Source of the DNA: Tenrec ecaudatus
Lineage: Eukaryota > Chordata > Mammalia > Afrosoricida > Tenrecidae
Assembly: GCF_050624435.1 (NCBI RefSeq)
Contig: NC_134535.1
Coordinates: forward strand, 129,632,731-129,696,730
DNA length: 64,000 nt
Reading direction: 5' to 3'
Shown one piece after another: positions 21,865 through 33,867 of this stretch (position 1 is its first letter; each line of letters begins with the position of its first letter). Below the pieces are notes generated by a model. The model worked only from the letters and a program-made list of their open reading frames with translations. It was not told where the DNA came from and made no database searches. Made by a program: the position numbers and the translations under genes.

Positions 21865-22387
21865 AAAGCGTTGAACCCCCTTGAGACCGTAAAACCTGAA
21901 ACTTTCCTTTCCTTCATAAAAACTCACTTGGGTTACAAAACGTGCTTCGGTAGGTGTGAATTCTTTCAGCGAGTGTGGGAAGCGAAGAACCGAGGTCTAA
22001 CCCGCTCCAGAAACCTCACATCACAGCGAGTCTGAATCAACTCAACACAGTAATGTTTGCTGGACAGTGTTGTCCTCCATGCCTGTTTCACACTGCATTC
22101 GTTTTCTTGAATCCCTCTTTATGTAGGCCAAGATGGGCTGATGGCAGTTGGAGTCACACATCACACCTGATGCTCAGGACAGCTGCGAAGCACGCAAGGT
22201 GGGTTATTTTACTTTACCTTCCTGCTAGTGCTGTTTCTTCTACTCACGGCCTGCAGCTTCCCCAGACCGTAGCTGTTTCTGAGTAGGAAGCCTCGTCTTT
22301 TCCCCTCAGAGCAGCCTAAAGCATAACCACTTAGCCTACGAAATCTAGTCAAGAGAGGAACTACCCCATCTGGCTAGGTTCACACGA

Positions 22388-22625
22388 TGTGTTAGTCTTT
22401 GTAAATTAGAGAAACAAATCCACAGAAACTCTTTTATATATATGAGAGAGTTTTATATAAAAGGTAAGTGTACATTAAGAGAGCATTCCAACCCAGTGCT
22501 GTCCAAGCCCACAAATCCAACATTAGCCCCTATGTCTGACACTAATCTACAGTCCTCCTCCATCTCACAAAACACACGCCATGACGCAAACCACAGGAGG
22601 AAAGCTGAATCAGTGAGCATGTAAG
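22388..22625 (-). mobile_element. LTR family 1, partial antisense copy
   Basis: The sequence tgttagtctttg followed by attagagaaacaaatccacag is the reverse complement of the family 1 3' end. The copy continues to about 22,625 and then breaks off. A short tatata/gagag expansion lies near its start. Confidence 0.65.
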
Positions 22626-22769
22626 CATTGCGGTCTTATCACAGGATCAGTGACGTCCTGTGTCCAGGTGTGCAAAGGTACCCAGATCTGCATACACATT
22701 GGAATTGCCAAAGGGCCGTGTGAATGCTGGGCAGTATACTCAGAAAATGAATGTGAACCACTTGTGAGA

Positions 22770-22965
22770 GGGAGTGCCCGGTGGTTAAGCACCCGGTTAT
22801 TCATTTTAAAAGTTGCATGTCCGAGCCTATCCATGACTCAGCAGGAGAAATATGTGTCCATCTGCATCCATGACAATGTCAGTCTTGGAAATCCCGTCTT
22901 TGCCTACCTGCCCTATTCTGTCCTACACGGTGATTGCAGGTCCACTGCGACAAGTCGGAACCAGG
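22770..22965 (+). mobile_element. AfroSINE, old and diverged
   Basis: ggagtgcccggtggttaagc head, ctattctgtcctacacgg and cactgcgacaagtcggaacc tail. Confidence 0.65.
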
Positions 22966-23139
22966 CATCTCTCTCTTTCTTTTTTAAATCGTCAGTTGTT
23001 TTCTGATGTGCAGCCAGTTTTTGAGAGCTAGAAATATGAAGGTTCAAGGCAGTGCCTGTGTCTGGGTGCCTCACTTGGAGGGCCTTGTTAAAATGTGCGT
23101 TCACCTTCACTAGCTTTGGAGTGGGGACTGCAGACTCCC

Positions 23140-23878
23140 CCTCATGGTTCTTATGTTTGAGGCCATTGTTCCAGCCACTGTTTCCATCCCTGTGGCAAGG
23201 GCCTGCCTCTTGCTCATTGCCCCTCTGCGCTTTCCCTAGCCTGATGTCCTTTTCCAGGAACTGGTCTCTCCTGACAAAGTTCCAAAGTACAGGAGACAAG
23301 TCTCGCCCTCCTTGCCTCTAAGGAATATTCTGGCTGTATTGCTTCCAAGACCGATTTGTTTGCTCTTTTGGGAGTCCATGGGACTTTCCGTGTTCTTCGC
23401 CAGCACCAAAATGCAAACTTGCTGATTCTCCTTTGGTCTTCCTCAGTCAATATCCAACTTTCACATGCACACAGAGCCCTTGAAAATACTGCATGATGGG
23501 GTCGCGTAGATCTTAGTCATCAAAGCAATATCCTTGCTTTTTAAAAACACTTTTAAAGTGGTCTTGTGTAGCAGATTTACCCAGTGCAATGTATTGTGTG
23601 ATCTCTTGCCTGCTGTCTTCCATGACCATCGATTGTGGATTCAAACAAAAGAAGTCCGTGACAGCGTCAATATTTTCTCCGTTTATCACAACGCTGCCAG
23701 TTGATCAAGTTGTGAGGATTTGGGTTGCTCGAGATCGAGTGTAATCCACACTGGAAGCTGCCATCCTCGATCGCTGTCAGCGGAAAGCTTCAAGTCCTCC
23801 TCACTTTCAGCAAGCAACACTGCGTCCTCTGCTTCTGTTAGTAAGCCTCCCACAGAGCCTGACGGGGCACATGCTTCT
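23140..23878 (-). mobile_element. RTE-type LINE fragment, antisense, longest copy
   Basis: It starts with the block tgaggccattgttccagcc and continues past gggagtccatggg into further upstream LINE sequence (ccaactttcacatgcacaca, ccttgcttttt...tcttcc). It is followed directly by the 26-bp inverted repeat at 23,879-23,988. No intact ORF. Confidence 0.7.
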
Positions 23879-23988
23879 TCTATTTTGAGACTCCAGATGG
23901 ATTACGGTTCCATTGAATTCCTTCTAACCGTCGACTGGCTAGAGGGAATTCAGTGAGATGCTTAATCCATCTGGAGTCTCAAAATAGA
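23879..23988. repeat. Inverted repeat, 26-bp perfect arms
   Basis: Arms 23,879-23,904 (tctattttgagactccagat...) and 23,963-23,988 are perfect reverse complements. The 58-bp spacer contains a second inner pairing (tgaattcc / ggaattca). It abuts the end of the RTE fragment. Confidence 0.85.
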
Positions 23989-24027
23989 TTTTGGGCTTTC
24001 ACTGTCACTCTGGCTTCCCACAAACCT

Positions 24028-24228
24028 CATTGCCACGGAATTGATTCGGACTCATGGTGACCCCATGGGACAGGGTGGAACTGCCCCCTGTGGGTTTCCA
24101 AAGCTATGAATCTGTATGGGAATAGAAATCTTTCTCCCGCTCCTGGAGAGCATCCCCTAGTTTCAAACTGCTGACTTGGTAGTTGGAAGTCCAATGCATA
24201 GCCCACTACACGAGCCAGGTTCCTGTAG
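24028..24228 (-). mobile_element. AfroSINE, antisense
   Basis: gaattgattcggactcatgg, ggacagggtggaactgcccc, gggaatagaaatctttctcc and caaactgctgacttgg. Confidence 0.85.
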
Positions 24229-24274
24229 TTTCCACACACCTAGTGCTCAGAATTCAAACTCGGACACAACATGT

Positions 24275-24395
24275 TTCCAAGATGGTCAATCTTATAGAAG
24301 CTGGCCACCCCTCTGTCTTTCTGAGTAGCTGGCCTGTTTGAGCTTCTGACCTTTTGGTTAGCATCCCAGTGCCTTAACAGACAGGGCCAGCCGTC
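24275..24395 (-). mobile_element. AfroSINE fragment, antisense
   Basis: tttgagcttctgaccttttgg and gcatcccagtgccttaacag match the tRNA-like half in reverse. Confidence 0.6.
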
Positions 24396-25484
24396 ACAGC
24401 AGGGACTGATGTATGCCTCCAGACTGGGCCTTCTCCCTGCATCCCTCATTCATTCACCAGTTGCCCACTGGTTAAGCTTGGTCTCTCCAGCTTAACTTCA
24501 TCCACACCGAACCTTTGATTTTTACCCTCAAAGAGTGAGACTCTTCAAGTCTTTTCATCCCAGAGTAATGGTCTACCCAATTGCTCAGGCTAAGTGGGGT
24601 CCTGAATTCTCCCTCTTCCCTGACACTCATCATCCAATTCATCATCAATCTTTTAGCATTCTTATCACCTTTTGGCTTGAATCGACCACTTCTTGAAACC
24701 CGACTACATCCTGGGCTAAGCCTCCATGTCTTAGCCTGGATGACTGAAAAAGCCCATTTGCTTGGCTCTGCTGTCCCCTCTTGTGCCTCCTACGCGGGAG
24801 CCAAAGTGACCTTTCTTGCTTGAAAATCTTAAGATTGATTCTCATTCCACCAGAAGGGATTCCAAGCTGACCTAGAAGGCTTCGGAGATTTGGCTCCTCC
24901 CTATCAGCTCCAGTCCCTCTTCAACAAACTCCAGGCGACCATGGCGTCCACTGTTCCTATAGCCTATCGGGTTCCTTCCACTCCAGGGTATTTGCATCTC
25001 TGGTTCCTCCTGCTCACAGAATATTTCCTCTAGGGATTGACGCGGCTGCCTACTTCTGCACTTGCAGATCTCAACTCCAAAGTTACTTCCACCAAGAGGC
25101 CTTTCCTGAAGCCAGTAACTTACACAGTCACTACCGAGGATGCTCCTGTTTACAACAGTTTTACCGGCAATTCCACCGTATCAAGAAGAGTTGTACAGTT
25201 ATCGCCACATTCGATTTTAGAACATAAGCTTCTTCCGTGTACTTACTGTTGGCCCAGTGTTCTTTTATAGCACTTCTTGTTGTTGGTAGGCGCCATCGAG
25301 CCAGTCCCCACGCACGGCAACACCATGCACAACAGCACGGAACATCACCTGTTCACTCCGGGGCATGGGGGAATGCCCAAGAACAGACCAACATATAATC
25401 ATCAAGTAAACACAGACACACCACCCCACAATGTCCCTGAGAGAACAGTTTCAGTTCCCATGAAGAAACAAGATAAACCGTAGT

Positions 25485-26160
25485 ATCAATGAAGAACACA
25501 GCTTTCCCCCGGATCCTGGATGCTTCCTCCCCACAACTACCATGATCCGAATTCTACCTTGCAGGGCTGGATAGGACAGAGGCTGTACACTGGTGCATAT
25601 GAGGGTTGGAGGTACAGGGAATCCAGGGTGGATGATACCTTCAGGACCAAAGGTGTGAGGGACGATGCTGGGAGAGTGGAGGGTGAGTGGGTTGGAAAGG
25701 GGGAACTGATTACAAGGATCCACATGTGACCTCTTCCCTGGGAGAGGGACAGCAGAGAAGGGGGGAAGGGAGACTCCGGATAGGGCAAGATATGACAAAA
25801 CAACGATGTATAAATTACCAAGGGCATATGAGGGAGGGGGGAATGGGGAAGGAGGAGGGGAAAAAAAAGAGGACCTGATGCAAGGGGCTTAAGTGGAGAG
25901 CAAATGCCTTGAGAATGATTGGGGCAGGGAATGTATGGATGTGCTTTATACAATTGATGTATGTATATGTATGGATTGTGGTAAGAGTTGTATGAGTCCC
26001 TAATAAAATGTAAAAGAAGAAAAGAGAAAAAAATGATTAGGGCAAAGACTGTACAGATGTGCTTTATACAATTGATGTATGTATATATATGAACTGTGAA
26101 AAGAATTGTATGAGCCCCAATAAATTGTTAAAATTAAAATAAAAAAAAAAGAAAAAAAAA
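25485..26160 (+). mobile_element. LINE 3' end with A-tail, two 3' termini in tandem
   Basis: It runs from gatgcttcctccccacaac through ggaactgattacaagg to ttgtatgagtccctaataaaatg (about 26,009), followed by an A-rich spacer. A second copy of the last 110 bp or so then ends in ttgtatgagccccaataaatt and a longer A-tail (about 26,130-26,160). This looks like the 3' UTR of an L1-like LINE. Confidence 0.6.
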
Positions 26161-26172
26161 AGAAACAAGATA

Positions 26173-26360
26173 AACCAAACCAAACTCACTGGCATCGAGT
26201 TCACGCTGACTCATAGTGACCCCCTGTGGGTTTCCAAGTCTGTCACTGTTTACTGGAGTAGAAAGTCCAGTCTTTCTCTCTTGGAGCTGCTGGTGGTTTC
26301 GAACTGCCAACCATACAGATCAGAGCCCAACACGTAACCACTGTGCCACCAAAACTCCCT
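26173..26360 (-). mobile_element. AfroSINE, antisense, full length
   Basis: aaccaaactcactggcatc tail, actcatagtgaccccctg, ggagtagaaagtccag, gtttcgaactgccaacc and ccactgtgccaccaaaactcc. Confidence 0.9.
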
Positions 26361-26361
26361 A

Positions 26362-26757
26362 TGTCAGTCCAATAATAACCCACAAGTCCGATACCAATCT
26401 ATAAAGTCCTCTTCAGACTCACAAAACACATGCAGTAACACCGAATGAAGAAAATCACAGTGGGTGGAAAGTCTTTGGATCCATTGGCATCAGAAACATC
26501 TCAGCACTGGCAGGGGTCTCTGCATCGGGGGGCGGGGGTGTCTATGGGTCTTGTCTTGTCAGCTGCTATGTCTCCCAGGGAGTAGCAGAGATACAGGTGT
26601 CTCCCACCTCCAAGGAGGAAGTACTGGATTTCCCAGAATTCTCTGAAGAAGGCCATGCCCACACAGAGGCCTCATTGGCTATGATCTGATTGACTAGTTA
26701 GACTCCACCCCTACACTCTTAATCCTCAAATGGACAAACAATTATCTATCTACCACA
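26362..26757 (-). mobile_element. LTR family 2, antisense copy
   Basis: The reverse complement of the family 2 blocks appears in order: acttcagactcacaaa-type end, tggatccattgg, acagaggcctcattgg and gactccacccctacac. It is truncated at the left end. The boundaries are approximate. Confidence 0.6.
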
Positions 26758-27884
26758 TTCTCAAAGGCAACAAGATAGGGTGACACAAACAAATGACTAA
26801 GATCTATTTAGAAGAAGAAAGTCTTTGGAACTGCCTGGTGAGGAATTAGAAATAATTGTATTTAGACTGCTTCAAAGGACTGAGAGAATGATTGAGGAAG
26901 AAAAATACAGAGAGAATTGAGCAAAGCACTACAAGAACAAGCTGACGAGATGAATGAACCCTTTAAACTATACAAAACAGGGAAGAGAAATTCAAAAGAT
27001 GAACACTGAAATTCCAGAAGTAGACAAAGAAGTGGAACTGAATCAATGGAAGGCCTAGCTGGTGAATTTGAAGACACATCTCAATACCAATTTGCTAAGA
27101 GGAATAATCAGACAAGCCAACACAAAGTTCAAAGAGAACCTAAGAATCATGTGGGAGACAAAAGCAAGAGGAATAACTTATATGGTGAAATTCCAGAACA
27201 GAAAGAGGCCAAAGTAACAAAAGTGCAGAGAAAATGCCCTCTGAAGTCTTCTTGATCCTTCCAAAAACTCTGGTTTAATGTAAACGCGGGCAAAGCGTCA
27301 ATTATTTGGGAAATTGCCCACTTGCATTTTGTTAAATTTTTATGTGAATCCTAACCTCAAAATAACATATTCCAGGACGCAAAAAGCATCCTTTTTGCCC
27401 CCCTCAAAGGCAGCACAAGACTAAGCCAACCGAGCGAACTTGTGGCGGTCATCACTGATGGCGGAGATGTGTCTGAACTAGTTTGTTTGGAATAAACTTA
27501 GGCATGGCTGAACTAGAACCCTAGTGGCAGTATTTTGTATATATCTTTTGCATCCTGGAGTTCTAGAATATGTTTAATAGCTTTATTGGCATGTAATTCA
27601 CATATCGTATAATTCAATAGTCCGATCAGGAAGCGCTGCGCAATCATCAGTTGTAGAGCATTTTCTTTGTTCTTGTGCTCATCATTATCCGCGCTCTCCA
27701 TTTCCTCCCAGCCTCCCCGCCAGATCCTCAAGGAACTATTAATCCAGGTGCTTTCTCAATAGATTACCTATTATGGATTTCATATTCAGAAAACATTAAA
27801 AAATAAACCAACAATCGGAAAACCCTCAATCAAACAGTAAGCAGAAAATATTAAAAAACCAGAACAAATTTTAAATAGAACAAA

Positions 27885-28215
27885 AAGGAGATCAAATAAT
27901 AAGGTGTTAAATGTTAACCTAACTGTATCTGCAATAATCCACTTTCCAATTCTGCATGACAGCAAAACTATTCCCATCCCTTACCGATGGTCAGAGGGAA
28001 TTCACCAGAGGTTTAATCCATGTGCATTTCTCCTTATTTTTTTCAAAGTGAAACCACGTTAAAATTTATCAAAAGGGAGATCAAATGATAAGAGATTACA
28101 TTTTAACCTAATTATGTCTGCCATAATTACTTCTGATAACAAGGTTATACATATCCCTCAACTAAGATCAGAGGGAATTTACCAGAGGCTTAATCTATGT
28201 GTGGACTCTGAAAAT
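27885..28215 (+). repeat. Two tandem diverged units of about 180 bp
   Basis: Shared ordered blocks: ggagatcaaat-aataag, ttaacctaa, tctgc(a/c)ataat, gtcagagggaattcaccagagg / atcagagggaatttaccagagg and ttaatc(c/t)atgtg. The same cagagggaattca...ttaatccat block recurs in the inverted repeat at 23,879-23,988. The family is unknown. Confidence 0.55.
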
Positions 28216-28399
28216 GGACTTGAGGCTGCCAGAGTCCTCCACAGGCTTCTGAAAACCAGGTGTTCACAATTTAAGGTCTGTTACCAGTCCCTCCCTCAGA
28301 TTTGGACATTATTTACAATCCTTGTATTGCATGAGCTGGTGTACTTCTTCCGTGTGGCTTTAGTTGATGCCTCACTTAGATGGATGCTTGTTTGAAGAC

Positions 28400-28680
28400 C
28401 AACCATTTTTTAAAAAAATCATTTTATTGGGAACTCTTATAGATATTATAGCAATCCATAATTCAATTAGATCAAGCATAACTGGGCAGTTGCTGCCACC
28501 ATCATTTTCAGAACACTCTCTTTTCTTCTTAAACTTGGTTATATCAGGACCCCTTTATCCCCTTCCTCCTGAACCCTACCCCCACCAGGAAACTTTATTA
28601 TATGATATATTATTATTACTATTTTGCCATATATTACACCATCCAATGTATCACATAACTACTATGCATTGATAGTGTCA
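28400..28680 (-). mobile_element. LINE 3'-end fragment, antisense
   Basis: The plus strand reads taaaaaaatcattttattggg, then aactcttatagat and gttgctgccaccatcattttcag, then the cccttcctcctgaaccctacc block. It is the same family as 41,170-43,850. Confidence 0.6.
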
Positions 28681-29160
28681 GCATGTTAGCCAACAACATA
28701 GAATTTAAAACACTGGTTAGAAAAGGAAATTATATGATATAACCAATATAGGCCAGCTATGAACCAAAATACACTAATTATTGACTTGAACAGATTAAAC
28801 TCTTAAGTGACTGGACACTCTTTGCACCAACAAAATGGGACTTGGTGATAGGGCAATATTTTCAGTCATATTTATTGACAACCACAGAAGCACGCCTACC
28901 AGATTAATACAGGTCATACCGAAGCAAGAAGGACATTAAAATAATAAGTATGTGGTAGTTCTGGGCCGCCAATCATTGGACACCATCAAGACTAGAGATT
29001 GCAATCACAGTCTACCATTGGCCAGTCCTTGGCTTAACAATGAGCCATCTGCTTCTTCTCACACTGGGGAGTTTCAGCCTTAAGTCCAAGGGCTACAGGT
29101 GAGTATGAGGTAAAGCCCAGGTCCCTTCGTGGGGGTCCCACATCATCCTTCTGGTGTGTC

Positions 29161-29716
29161 TGTGGTCATTACATAACCCGGTGTCAAATCTGAGGACTGA
29201 GAGTGTAGGGGTGGAGTCTAGGCTGTCAATCAGGATACAGCCAATGAGGCCTCTGTGTGGACATGGCCTTCCCCTAGGGATTCTGGAAATTCCTGGATTA
29301 CCTCCTTGGAAGGCGGGAGAGCCTCTCTCTCTCTCTCTCTCTCTCTCGCTCTCGCTCTCGCTCTCGCTCTCGCTCTCGCTCTCACTGCTCACTTTCTGGG
29401 AGACATCCCTGAGGACAAGACACATGGCACTGCACTGACAGACCCCATGCCCTGGGAGTTGGAGGAGCCACACGGAGACCCCTGACAGCGCTGAGATGCT
29501 ACCAACGCCACTGGATCCAAAGACTTCCCACCCACTGGCCTGTGATCGCCCTGCATTCTGCGTCATTGCATGTGTTTCATGAGTCTGAAAAGGACTTTAT
29601 AGATTGGTATTGGACATATGGGCTAATATTGATCGGACTTTTGGGTTTGGACAGGACTGGGTTGGGATATAATTACCCTTTATATAAAACACTTTTTTAT
29701 ACATGTATGAGTTTCA
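29161..29716 (+). mobile_element. LTR family 2 copy with internal simple repeat
   Basis: It starts TGTGGTCATTACATAAC and carries the gtaggggtggagtc, ccaatgaggcctctgtg and ccactggatccaa blocks. A CT and CTCTCG repeat (about 29,325-29,382) has expanded inside it. The terminal cagactaa segment is lost. Confidence 0.65.
29325..29382. repeat. CT / CTCTCG simple repeat inside an LTR
   Basis: A run of ctctct passes into repeated ctctcg-type hexamers within the LTR at 29,161-29,716. Confidence 0.9.
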
Positions 29717-30439
29717 CGGCATGCCATGAAGGAAGTTGTCCTTATGTAAAGAATAGAATCTACAGTCCCAGTAGTCTATGGTACACATACGGTGTCACCA
29801 AGGGCTGCATGTCCAGTTCAGAACCCAGTATCAGGTCTATATCAATATCATTTGAGTGTTTTTTCCCGACGGGAGGTTGCTGCCCCCCATTTTCCTACTC
29901 ACATAAACGTAATTGCTTTCTCCAAGACATACATCATAACCCCATCCTCCATCTCAACTGGAATTTCCAGTTAAGTTTTTTTTTTAATCACTCTGGTAAG
30001 AGTGTCTGTTGGATTGGGGTACTTTAGTGAAATTTCATATATAAATAGATATATTATGACAAGAAGACATATGTCCATTGCCTATCAAGGGTTTCTAAAG
30101 AAGATAATTATAAAGTTAAAAAATTCTTATATTTTCCCATTACAAAAGCATCTATTTCCAGAGTTATCAGTCTATGCACATGAATAAACATTCTATCCAT
30201 CACAAGGAAACTATGCAGAGTGAATGAAGAAGAATATTCTATCACTGTATGCTTATGACCACTCACCCAGGCAATACACTTACTGTTATTACTGTTGAGG
30301 ACAGTGCTGAATATTAAAACAGAAAGAAAAGAAAGTAAAGTTGATCAGTATATGGGATCTAGGAGGTGAGAGAATTATCATGTTAATCAAGATATTCTAA
30401 ATATAACTTAAATATAATTTAAGATTTAATGTCCTGGAA

Positions 30440-31040
30440 TGTCAGGGGAAGCCAGGCCCTAACACATCATTACGGGTCTGGTAGGCGCAATTGTACAGCA
30501 ATAATAAGTAAAGATCATAGTAAAATTATAGCAAGCATGAGAGATAGAAGTATTGAAATAAATGGAGTCAGACACGATTCATAGTAGCATGCTCATCTCA
30601 GCTTGGCTTCGTGGTCCACGTGGAGGGAGAGAGAGCTCTTTAATGCTAGCCCAGGCTTTTTATCTTCTCTGGGGACATGCAAGCCCCCTAATTACAGGTG
30701 AGGACATACATCACAGGAAGGGGCTGTGCTATAAGTAATACAGTAATGAGAGGGGTGGTCTAGGGACATACACGCAATAGGAAGAGGAGGGATTAGGGGT
30801 ATACATGTGACAAGATGGGCGGATCCTAGATTTAGGGTGGCAGCTTCACTTTGACCTATTCTCTGGGTCTCCATAGGAACCATTATCAGTAGGATGTAAA
30901 CCCCACCTACAGGAACCAAATAGATGACTGCAGGCGTCCATTGCCCTTAACAGCAGGGAGTGGGGCCTACTGCAGTCTGGCAACTGATCACCCTCTGGGA
31001 GCATCTGACCTCCCCCACACTGGACACCTAATCTCTAACA
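30440..31040 (-). mobile_element. ERV solo LTR, family 3, antisense copy
   Basis: On the minus strand this 601-bp element runs from TGTTAGAGATTAGG to GGCTTCCCCTGACA, with the TATA-like gataaaaagcctgg in the middle. No matching target duplication is seen at the edges. It is inverted relative to the copy at 21,270-21,864. Confidence 0.75.
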
Positions 31041-32523
31041 GCCCCTCTCGCAATAAAAATTCCTCTTATCCTTCACCAACAGGGATGGTCTTCTGACTCA
31101 GGAAGGCTGAAAGCCAGGCCAGGCAAGAACATCCCCCATATAGAAAAGCAGTGGACTGTAGTGTTTCCGGGGGTGGTGATGTGGTAACTTCTTGAGAAAT
31201 GTAGGTATAGATCCTTGTTTCCTGTGTTATCATGACAAAACTTGCTTGGTATCACCTAGTTGGGGGCATTGTTTCCTGTGACCAATGCAAAATCTGCTGT
31301 GCTGTCATGCAGTCTATAACGCTCTTGATTTTTCACTAGATTGTTGAAGCATTCTGTAGGTAGTAAAGGCCCACTGTTCCCCTCTGTCTCGCACTTGTAG
31401 AATAAAGAATTTCACACAGGTGGCATAAAGAAATGCATGCGTGCAGATTTTCTCAAACCCACTGATCTCTGTCTTTGGCTGCGGACAGGGACAGACTATC
31501 GCAGACCTCTGTCCCAGGCCACACATGCGCCCTTGGTGTTTGTTCTAATTACTTTTGTTCGTGGCGCTTTCTCAGAACAGAGACCAGACGACCAGTGGGC
31601 AGATGACATGGACTTCAGCGAGCCACATAAACTTGGAGCCTTTGGGGCCAGCGGGGGTGCCTGGGAAAGGAAGTTTTGCGATGGCCCAAGTTGTTTGCAA
31701 CCTTACTGCTTTGCTTTCTCCCTTCTTCTGCTTTTCAGTTGGGCATGGTAGTGATGTACGCAGACGACTTGAGAGAGAGCCTCGGATTTTCGCTGGCAGG
31801 GATTGGGTGGCGCCCCCCACTGTCATAATTGATTACATGCTGTATCCTGATGGAAGAACAGACGTTCTCGGCCAAAAGAGAATCACAAATACATGGTAAA
31901 CCATCTGCTTTGTACCGCGCCTGAGAAAGAAGAATGTGAGCAATGATCCAGCAAGGGGGAGCTGCCAGTCCAACTGGGGCCAGTCCCCCATCAGCTTGAT
32001 GTCTGAAGGTGGAGGGAGATTTGTTCTGGCAGCCGCGAGGCCAACATCTGACATCTGCCACCCAGAGCTCCCCATTATTGCAAGTTCCAAGAAAAAAAAA
32101 AACATCTCTGCCAGTCAAAAGGCTTTCCCTACTAACGGACAGTCGAAGGACGCTTTCTCAGGCTGATGTGCGTCTGGGGAACTCCCTTTTCTTTGACTAC
32201 ATGCACCCAATAATCCCCTTTCATGCCTTGCCTTTTAGCCTGTCACTTTGTGGGGAAAAGAACTCTTCCCCAAGCTCAAGGTCACTGCTGTTAGGAAAAC
32301 AGTCAGAGCAAGAAGGACACACCAGGAAAGCAGTAAAGACTCATGGCTTTACTGCGTTTGTATCAACAGTAGTTTGCTGCATCTGGATCCACAGAAATCA
32401 GTGTCCTCTCTCCAGCCCTGCCTTCATGTGTGTGGGAGGGTGGGGGTGGGGGAGAGGTGAGAGTGGGAGGGGGACTAGCACATGCATTTGTTGTTGGCAT
32501 TCATTTCCATTTAGAAGATTTCA

Positions 32524-32730
32524 AGGAGCCCTGGTCGCATAGTGGTTATAGGCTAGGATGTTAACCCAAAGGTCAGCATTTCAAAACCACCAGGCCGCTC
32601 CCTTCTGCACAAAACGTGGCTTTCTACTCCCTTAAAGAATTACGTCTCGGAAACCCACAGGGGCATTCTACCCTGCCCTATAGGGTCACTCTGAGTTGGA
32701 GTTGACTCGGTGGCAGGGAGTGAGTAGATT
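32524..32730 (+). mobile_element. AfroSINE, full length
   Basis: ggagccctggtcgcatagtgg, aaaggtcagcatttcaaaacc, ggaaacccacaggggcattc and gttggagttgactcggtgg. Confidence 0.9.
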
Positions 32731-33237
32731 TCAAGTCGCACCAACCCCAAAGCATCTCTAGTCTGTACCTTCACGAGGCAGATCACCTTAAAAGAAGGAA
32801 TTGACACTGTGCTTGATGTGTTTACTTGGATCCAGCTAAAGCCGGTTCGTGTTGAAGCTTCCTCTGTATTTAGGGACTTTACAGAGAAGATCTCATTTAA
32901 ACCTCTTGCGAATCCAGGGAGGCGCCCTATGATTACAAGGGAACAAGCAGAAGCTCAGCGCTTGTGTACCTTAGCGAGGCAGTGTTATGCAAACCCAGGT
33001 CTTCTGAGGCCAGTCTCCTGACTTCTCCGGTCACTTGATCGTACATCTCTGCACATAGGATAGGGTCGGTAATGCTCCAGGCAAGTAGCGGCACTGTGGG
33101 TATAGTTGGGAAGTACTAGAAAGGCACAGCCCTGGCAGAACTCAGGACAAGAGAAGAATTTGTAGGGCCCCGAGACCTCGTCTCCCAGCCCCAGTACCGA
33201 GAAAGTTTCAGGGTCGAAAGCAAGTAAGATAATCCAG

Positions 33238-33436
33238 AACCCACTGCCAATGAGTGGATTCCGGACTCATAGAAACCCTATAGGACAGAGTAGAGCCACC
33301 CCTGTGGGATTCCAAGGTTGTCAGTCTTTACAGGACCAAATGCCTCATCTTTCTCCCAAGGAGTAGATGGGGGGTTCGAACTGCCGAGCTCACATTTAGT
33401 AGCTCAGTGTCTAACTCACAAAGCAACCAGAACTCC
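33238..33436 (-). mobile_element. AfroSINE, antisense
   Basis: ccggactcatagaaacccta, ctcatctttctcccaaggag, gttcgaactgccgagc and caaccagaactcc. Confidence 0.85.
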
Positions 33437-33439
33437 TTA

Positions 33440-33520
33440 TTTCAACTCCTACCTCAGAGCGATCTTCTAGGACAGAGTAGAGCAACTCCTCCGGGTTTCT
33501 GAGTCTGTAGACTTGTATGG
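33440..33520 (-). mobile_element. AfroSINE fragment, antisense
   Basis: cttctaggacagagtagagc and gggtttctgagtctgtagac. Confidence 0.6.
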
Positions 33521-33627
33521 ACGTACACCAGCCCAAGCAAACCTTCCATAGTCCCTTTATTGTTATTTTACTGAGATACAAGGCAAATATCAGCGTGTAA
33601 TTGTTTTTGAAACATCTGGGTAAGCAG

Positions 33628-33755
33628 TGGGAGAAAGATGGGGCTTTCTACTCCCCTGTAAAGAGTTATGGCTCAGAAACTCCCAGGGGGCAGTTTACCC
33701 TGTCCTATAGGGTCACTCTGAGTCAACATCGACTTGAGGGCAGTGAGGTGAGCGT
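33628..33755 (+). mobile_element. AfroSINE, 3' two thirds
   Basis: gggagaaagatggggctttc, gtaaagagttatggctcag and cctgtcctatagggtcactc. Confidence 0.85.
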
Positions 33756-33867
33756 AGTGGGTTATGCAGTAGGCTGCTAACTGAGAGGTCAGCAGTTCAA
33801 GACCACTACCTGTGCCGATAGACTCGCTGCAGTAGAAAGATGAGGCTATCTGTTCCCATAAAGGTGG
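33756..33867 (+). mobile_element. AfroSINE, 5' part, interrupted by an LTR
   Basis: ggctgctaactgagaggtc and agcagttcaagaccactacc. The body stops at ggtgg (33,867) and continues at 34,390 as ggtggacagccttgggaaccc. Confidence 0.85.
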
